From Emydura subglobosa (lineage: Eukaryota > Chordata > Testudines > Chelidae), in assembly GCA_007922225.1 (NCBI GenBank), contig ML679961.1:65113075-65177074 (forward strand): a stretch of DNA of 64,000 bases, given 5' to 3'. Positions within the stretch are counted from its first letter, which is position 1; the number at the start of each line of letters is the position of its first letter. The notes beneath the pieces were generated by a model. That model made no database searches, was not told where the DNA came from, and saw nothing but the letters and a program-made list of their open reading frames with translations. Both the position numbers and the translations under genes were made by a program. This document shows, in pieces, positions 60,430-64,000 of this stretch.

Positions 60430-61005
60430 GTCTATGAAGTCTTGAGCCACAGCATAGTGGGAGGCAAACGTGGACGGAGGACCAGATTGCTGCTCTACAA
60501 ATGTCCATAATTGGAGCTTGTGCGAGAAAGTCCGCCAAGGCGGATTAAGACCTCATTGAATGAACAGTGATTCTGTTGGATGGAGTGACATTAGCCAAGT
60601 CATAGCACACGCGTATTCCAGATGCAATCCCGGAAGAAATTCTCTGTGTGGAGACTGATTGACCTCTTACTCTGTCTGCAACTGCTATGAACAGCTGGGA
60701 GGATTTATAAAAGTGTCTGGGCCTGTCCAGGTAAAATGCCAAGGCTCTTCTGACATCCAAGGTATGCAAATGCTCTTCCTCTCTGGTCGTGTGTGGTTTG
60801 GGTAGAATACAGGCAAATAAACTGGCTGGTTGATATGGAAAGAAGAAAGCACCTTTGGGATGAACTTTGGATGAGGATGCAGGTAAACTTTGTCTTTAAA
60901 AAAACTATATATGGAGGCCCTGACTTTTCTGGTCAAGATAATGGCCACCAAAATTTGAACCATTGGCAACCTGCTTGCTGTTGCATCTATCAATGAAAGT
61001 GGCAT
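60430..61005 (-). pseudogene. DIRS tyrosine recombinase, C-terminal half, broken
   Basis: Minus-strand pieces: HPHPKFIPKVLSSFH (near 60885), then DVRRALAFYLDRPRHF and an AxxVTPSNRITVHSMRS ending (60769-60545). HSMR fits the H-x-x-R box of tyrosine recombinases. After a stop and frame change, IMDICRAAIWSS and SHYAV follow; the Tyr codon at 60456-60454 is the candidate nucleophile. The first catalytic Arg box is not found in this copy. Non-functional owing to stops and frameshifts. Confidence 0.7.
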
Positions 61006-61213
61006 TTTTACAGTAAGGGGGCTGTGTATATTTTTGTTTTGACTTCTTGATAACTAGTGTGGGGAATCAGAAGCACTGTTTGTGGCTGGTTGGGAAGTCT
61101 GACTTCAGTGTCACCCACCAGTATTGGGAGACTCTGCTCTCCTTTTACAGCCTGCCCTGACCTTGGCATTTTCAGGTGGCTACCCTAGGCATGGATAGGT
61201 CACAACTGGCCTA

Positions 61214-61720
61214 TCAAAACATCCACTTTGCAGTTCCTGAGTCTCTTGAAGCGCCTGTAGCTGAACCAGCAGCAGGAGAAGGCCTACACCTATAACCCCT
61301 GGAATTCTTTTTTGATGGGTCCTGCCAAGGAAGAAGAGCGGAACATTGGTGTGTCTCTTGGGGCTGAGAGTGCTTCCTGATTAAGGCAGGTGTGTACAGA
61401 CCTAAGTACTTCAAGGTGGCTCTAGAGTTCTTAAGACCATGGAGCTTGTGGTCTGTCTGGTCCAAGAACAGAGAAGAAATCTCAAATGGCAAGTCCTGGA
61501 TAATACTCTGGACTTCATAATCAAGATGATCTATGCATCGCCACTGCATAGGTATGGTTCTAACTGCCAAGTCTGCTGAGTTCAGCCCCATCGGCAATGA
61601 AGTTATTGTGACCAGTCTGTCCTCATTGACAAGGGAAGAGAACTCCAGCCTAGTGTCCTTTGAGATAAGCTCTACGAATTTTTCCATGGAACCCCACAAA
61701 TTAAAATCATACCATCTCAA
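61214..61720 (-). pseudogene. DIRS gag-like protein, C-terminal part
   Basis: One 168-codon open frame. It contains RWYDFNLWGSMEKF, then SSLVNEDRLVTITSLPMGL, then SIIQDLPFEISSLFLDQTDH and LKNSRATLKYLGLYTPA. This is the order seen in the gag-like protein of turtle and crocodilian DIRS elements, which ends in a basic, proline-rich tail as here. The N-terminal domain present in copy A is missing. Openness over 168 codons suggests limited age or chance. Confidence 0.7.
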
Positions 61721-61790
61721 CAGCCTGATGGTTATTGATACGCAACTGCAAACACCCTGTCAAATAAATCTTTCTGACTAATAAGTCTAC

Positions 61791-62179
61791 CCTCTTGCTG
61801 TCGTTTGACTTGGGGGTGGCAGTCCCAAGAGTGGAATGCACATCTTCAATCACTCACAGTAGAAGAGTATTGTTCAATATACATTCCCACTACTCCATCT
61901 CTGTGAGTTAGCTTTACCCCACAACTTGAAGACAACTGATACAGAGAAGTACTAAAAAGGGACAAACAGAAGCACAACTACAATTATCCTTGGCATTTAA
62001 TGGCATAATCTGAAATATCCTATGATACAATTGTAAGAAAACAGCTGCACAGATCCGAGGTGGTAGTGGGTCCTTACAAACAGAACTAAGTTCCAAACTT
62101 CCTACACTCTTCCTGGAAAAAGTAGGAAGTGGCATTCAAATGAAGGCTTTAGAGCCACAAATCAATCCCAACTTGACTT
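61791..62179. other. unassigned spacer
   Basis: Nothing recognised. Confidence 0.5.
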
Positions 62180-62870
62180 CATGACTGTGACTGGGCTGGC
62201 CACCTCCCAAGCACCCCTTTGTGGTTTGAGGTCTCACTGCAGCAGCCCTGGCTCAGTTTCCTGCTTCTTCAGCTCAGGGCCGCTTAAATCAAACTACCAA
62301 AACAACTGTGCTTTGGTTCAGCCACACCCCCTCCTTGGGGCTGGATTTATTAAAAAAACAAAATCAATCCCACAACAAAGTTCTCAAATTTTCAGCAAGT
62401 CCACACTCCCAGTCCTTCTCATTGGGATTTCCCAAGACTCCCCTGCCTGCAATCTTTTCCCTAAAGACTCATGGACCATGCTGGAGCCTGTTCACTCACT
62501 GCAGTCTCTCTCAATTCCCTCTGTAGTCTCTCAGTTTCCACCTGATACCTCAGGATTCCCTACCAGAGCCTATTTGCTCCCAGTAGTCAGACCCTGCTTT
62601 GGCAGGCTTCTGCTGAAGTCTCTCCCTCCAGCTTCATTCTCACTGTCTCTCTCCCTGAGCATCCCCCTCCTTCTTCAGCTTCCTGCTGATCTTTATAGGA
62701 GAATCAGCTTTTCCATACCTAGCTGGTTCTATTAATTAAACCCCACAACCCAACCCAGATGTGGCAGGTCGCGCTAACTGTGTGGGATTGGCCAGGCCAC
62801 TGGCCCTTGAAGGGGCAGGCCACCCATTTCATAGACATTGCTTTGCCAAGTTACCATGCAACACCATGAT
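62180..62870 (-). mobile_element. endogenous retrovirus 3' LTR
   Basis: Read on the minus strand the block has an LTR layout: an upstream region with CTGCCCCTTCAAGGGCCAG (a motif I associate with turtle ERV LTRs), a CTATAAAGATC TATA box near 62694, and a TTAATAAATCC poly-A signal near 62345. It then ends near 62180. It lies directly downstream of an env-like coding end on the same strand, the expected order for a provirus 3' end. Exact TG/CA ends are not fixed. The 184-codon plus-strand frame inside it is antisense and meaningless. Confidence 0.55.
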
Positions 62871-62909
62871 GTGAACAGGACAAAACAATGTCAGCACATC
62901 ATGCTGGGA

Positions 62910-63143
62910 TTATCTGTTGCTCTCTGTGACTCCATCTGATGTAATATCTTCCATCTCCTCTTCCTGATTTCTGGGATGGGCAGTCTGGCAGTCTGGCAGT
63001 CTGTTCAGCACTCTGCATTCCCCTTTGCATGTGTAATACAGGACCAGAAGCTCTCCCACAATCAGTGTGAGAACAGGCGTGACGAAGTAGTTGATTAGAC
63101 CCACCAGAAAGGTGCACCAACTTGGAAGAAAAGTGGAAACCAT
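62910..63143 (-). pseudogene. env: retroviral env transmembrane subunit, C-terminal fragment
   Basis: A 77-codon frame starting at an ATG (63143) with coding-like codon use. It has a long hydrophobic segment (about residues 10-38) followed by a Cys-containing basic juxtamembrane piece (CKGECR) and an acidic tail. This is the layout of the membrane anchor and cytoplasmic tail of a retroviral envelope transmembrane subunit. The adjacent same-strand LTR supports that reading. The ectodomain is absent: an in-frame TGA lies about 12 codons before the ATG and no env ectodomain motif was seen beyond. A host single-pass microprotein is the alternative, because the ATG context (AAGATGG) is good. Function none or unknown. 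Confidence 0.45.
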
Positions 63144-63711
63144 CTTATTATATCCTGCCAAGTTGCAAAGTTGACATCAGGTCAGCTATACTGTTTTAGG
63201 ACCCCTCTAGAGGGAAAACCTTGTTTGCCACAGCACAGTGGGACCTCTGATAGAACTGAATTCTAAATAGGGAACTTCTCTGCAGTTTTCTGCAGCCTTT
63301 AGTATTGTGCCCAACTGTTCGTGCAATAAGCTAGAAGCTGCAGTTACCACAGAAGATGGTGACTGAGTGTGAATTCTTACTCAGAGTTACCTTTTCTTCT
63401 AACTGAAAGATACACTGAAATGTTAACCCTCTTATTGCATAAAAATGTGTAATTGTTGCTTCAGTTTCTATGGAAAATACAATACCCTGAAATTAGCACA
63501 GAAAAAGAATGCAGCATTATAAAGAAAGGTGTTAAAAGTCACGACACAAGCTTGTATAGCATCAGTGTAGTATTGAGATCTGCAGTTTGAGTCACAGTAT
63601 TTGAAGTATCACTAGTGTATAATTCAGGACACACAAATGAAAGTTTGTCCTTTTTTTATTTGTGGCAAGCTGTTTCTCTTTTGAATTGCTGATAATTACA
63701 ATCAATGAACA
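63144..63711. other. unassigned non-coding DNA
   Basis: Would be env ectodomain sequence if the provirus were intact, but no env motif was recognised. Confidence 0.45.
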
Positions 63712-63960
63712 AGAGCATAGGATTTACCATATTTGATCAAGCCAGCAATCTATTCAGTATCTTGCCTTTCACAATGGCATCAGAGGAAGGGAGAAAAACC
63801 TTCTATTGCACATGGCTAATTGTGCAATGCTGAGGAAAATACTAGAGAACTGGACATGCATTGAAAATTTTTTGTGGCTCCTAGTAAATATAGTCCTTTG
63901 GTTAACATGAATGCTTTTCCCTCTTAAATGATGAAAGTTACAAAGAAGTTTAAAAATGTT
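63712..63960 (-). mobile_element. CR1 LINE 3' end
   Basis: GAGCATAGGATTTACCATAT, TTGATCAAGCCAGCAATCTA, TTCAGTATCTTGCCTTTCAC and AATGGCATCAGAGGAAG are the reversed form of the AACATAAGAATGGCC..GGTCAGACC..CAGTATCCTG CR1 terminus (same subfamily as 14880). It may continue past the window end. Confidence 0.7.
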
Positions 63961-64000
63961 TTTGAACTCTGACTATATTTTATGCCAGGTTTGGTAATCA

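Larger units (their letters stand above)
60105..61790 (-). mobile_element. DIRS-type retrotransposon relic, copy B
   Basis: On the minus strand: gag-like C-terminal coding (61720-61214), tyrosine recombinase coding (about 61005-60430), then a terminal block 60402-60105. The block is bounded by inverted repeats: plus-strand GTAACTGTTGTTCTTCAGAT at the left and, reverse-complemented, ATAACTGTTGTTCTTTGAGA at the right. The gap between gag and recombinase is about 200 bp, too short for RT and RNase H. Confidence 0.7.

Noticed and set aside
62181..62735. 184-codon Ser/Pro/Leu-rich plus-strand frame
   Set aside because: Antisense to an LTR that has TATA and poly-A signals on the minus strand. Composition is low-complexity and no domain is seen.
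62910..63143. New host single-pass microprotein gene
   Set aside because: First considered because of codon use and start context. The adjacent same-strand LTR and the anchor-plus-tail layout fit a retroviral env remnant better, so it is listed as a pseudogene with the alternative noted.
1..64000. CRISPR array, bacterial-type operon or integrated phage
   Set aside because: No regularly spaced identical repeats with unique spacers, no ribosome-binding-site-led gene strings, and the repeat content is vertebrate throughout.

Overview
This looks like non-coding DNA from a vertebrate nuclear genome, most likely a turtle (Chelonia), with a crocodilian as the alternative. The evidence is the repeat content: several CR1 LINE subfamilies with sauropsid-type 3' ends, CR1 ORF2 protein, ancient MIR SINEs and L2 pieces, remains of DIRS-type tyrosine-recombinase retrotransposons, a Penelope-like 3' end, and many short inverted-repeat transposons whose ends read TGTCTACAC or CTAAGG..TGTCTAC. 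I recognise no host protein-coding exon, rRNA, tRNA or CRISPR array. The window is best read as intergenic or intronic DNA. Repeat assignments rest on recognised family motifs, not on a database search.

Layout. 1-15 kb: mostly unassigned AT-rich DNA with a CR1 tail (2300), a nearly perfect inverted-repeat MITE with TA flanks (4225-4555), MIRs (4690, 10502), an old dispersed repeat carrying a 20-T tract (5640) and the first copy of a hairpin-rich MITE (9838). 15-25 kb: a CR1 end (14880), a MITE with a GC-rich 33-bp minisatellite (16231-17410), LINE C-terminal coding remains (18868), a Penelope-like end with a broken hammerhead-like core (21840), and a DIRS-like gag/RT relic split by a MITE (23230-24600). 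25-35 kb: one long CR1 copy with recognisable but dead ORF2 (27622-29398), a CR1 tail, and L2 pieces. 35-43 kb: a hAT-type element with an 80-bp-period minisatellite (35899-37037), a tandemly duplicated SINE-like unit, and a probable antisense LTR (41000-42158). 44-50 kb: a 2.5-kb DIRS relic on the minus strand, an LTR-like block, and a CR1 broken by two insertions. 51-57 kb: a third hairpin MITE, a Jockey-type LINE with a hAT element inserted in its RT sequence, and a candidate regulatory block (55840). 58-64 kb: an LTR-like repeat, a second minus-strand DIRS relic (60105-61790), the 3' end of an endogenous retrovirus (env anchor plus LTR, 62180-63143), and a CR1 end.

All coding sequences seen belong to mobile elements and all are decayed by frameshifts, stops or deletions. 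Nested insertions give a partial order of events: the LINE at 53030 is older than its hAT, the CR1 at 49590 is older than its MITE, and the DIRS piece at 23230 is older than its MITE. No intact autonomous element and no convincing new biological system was found. The most useful leads are the DIRS copies that have gag and recombinase but no RT, the hairpin-array MITE family, the minisatellites inside MITEs, and the env/LTR remnant that imitates a host microprotein gene.
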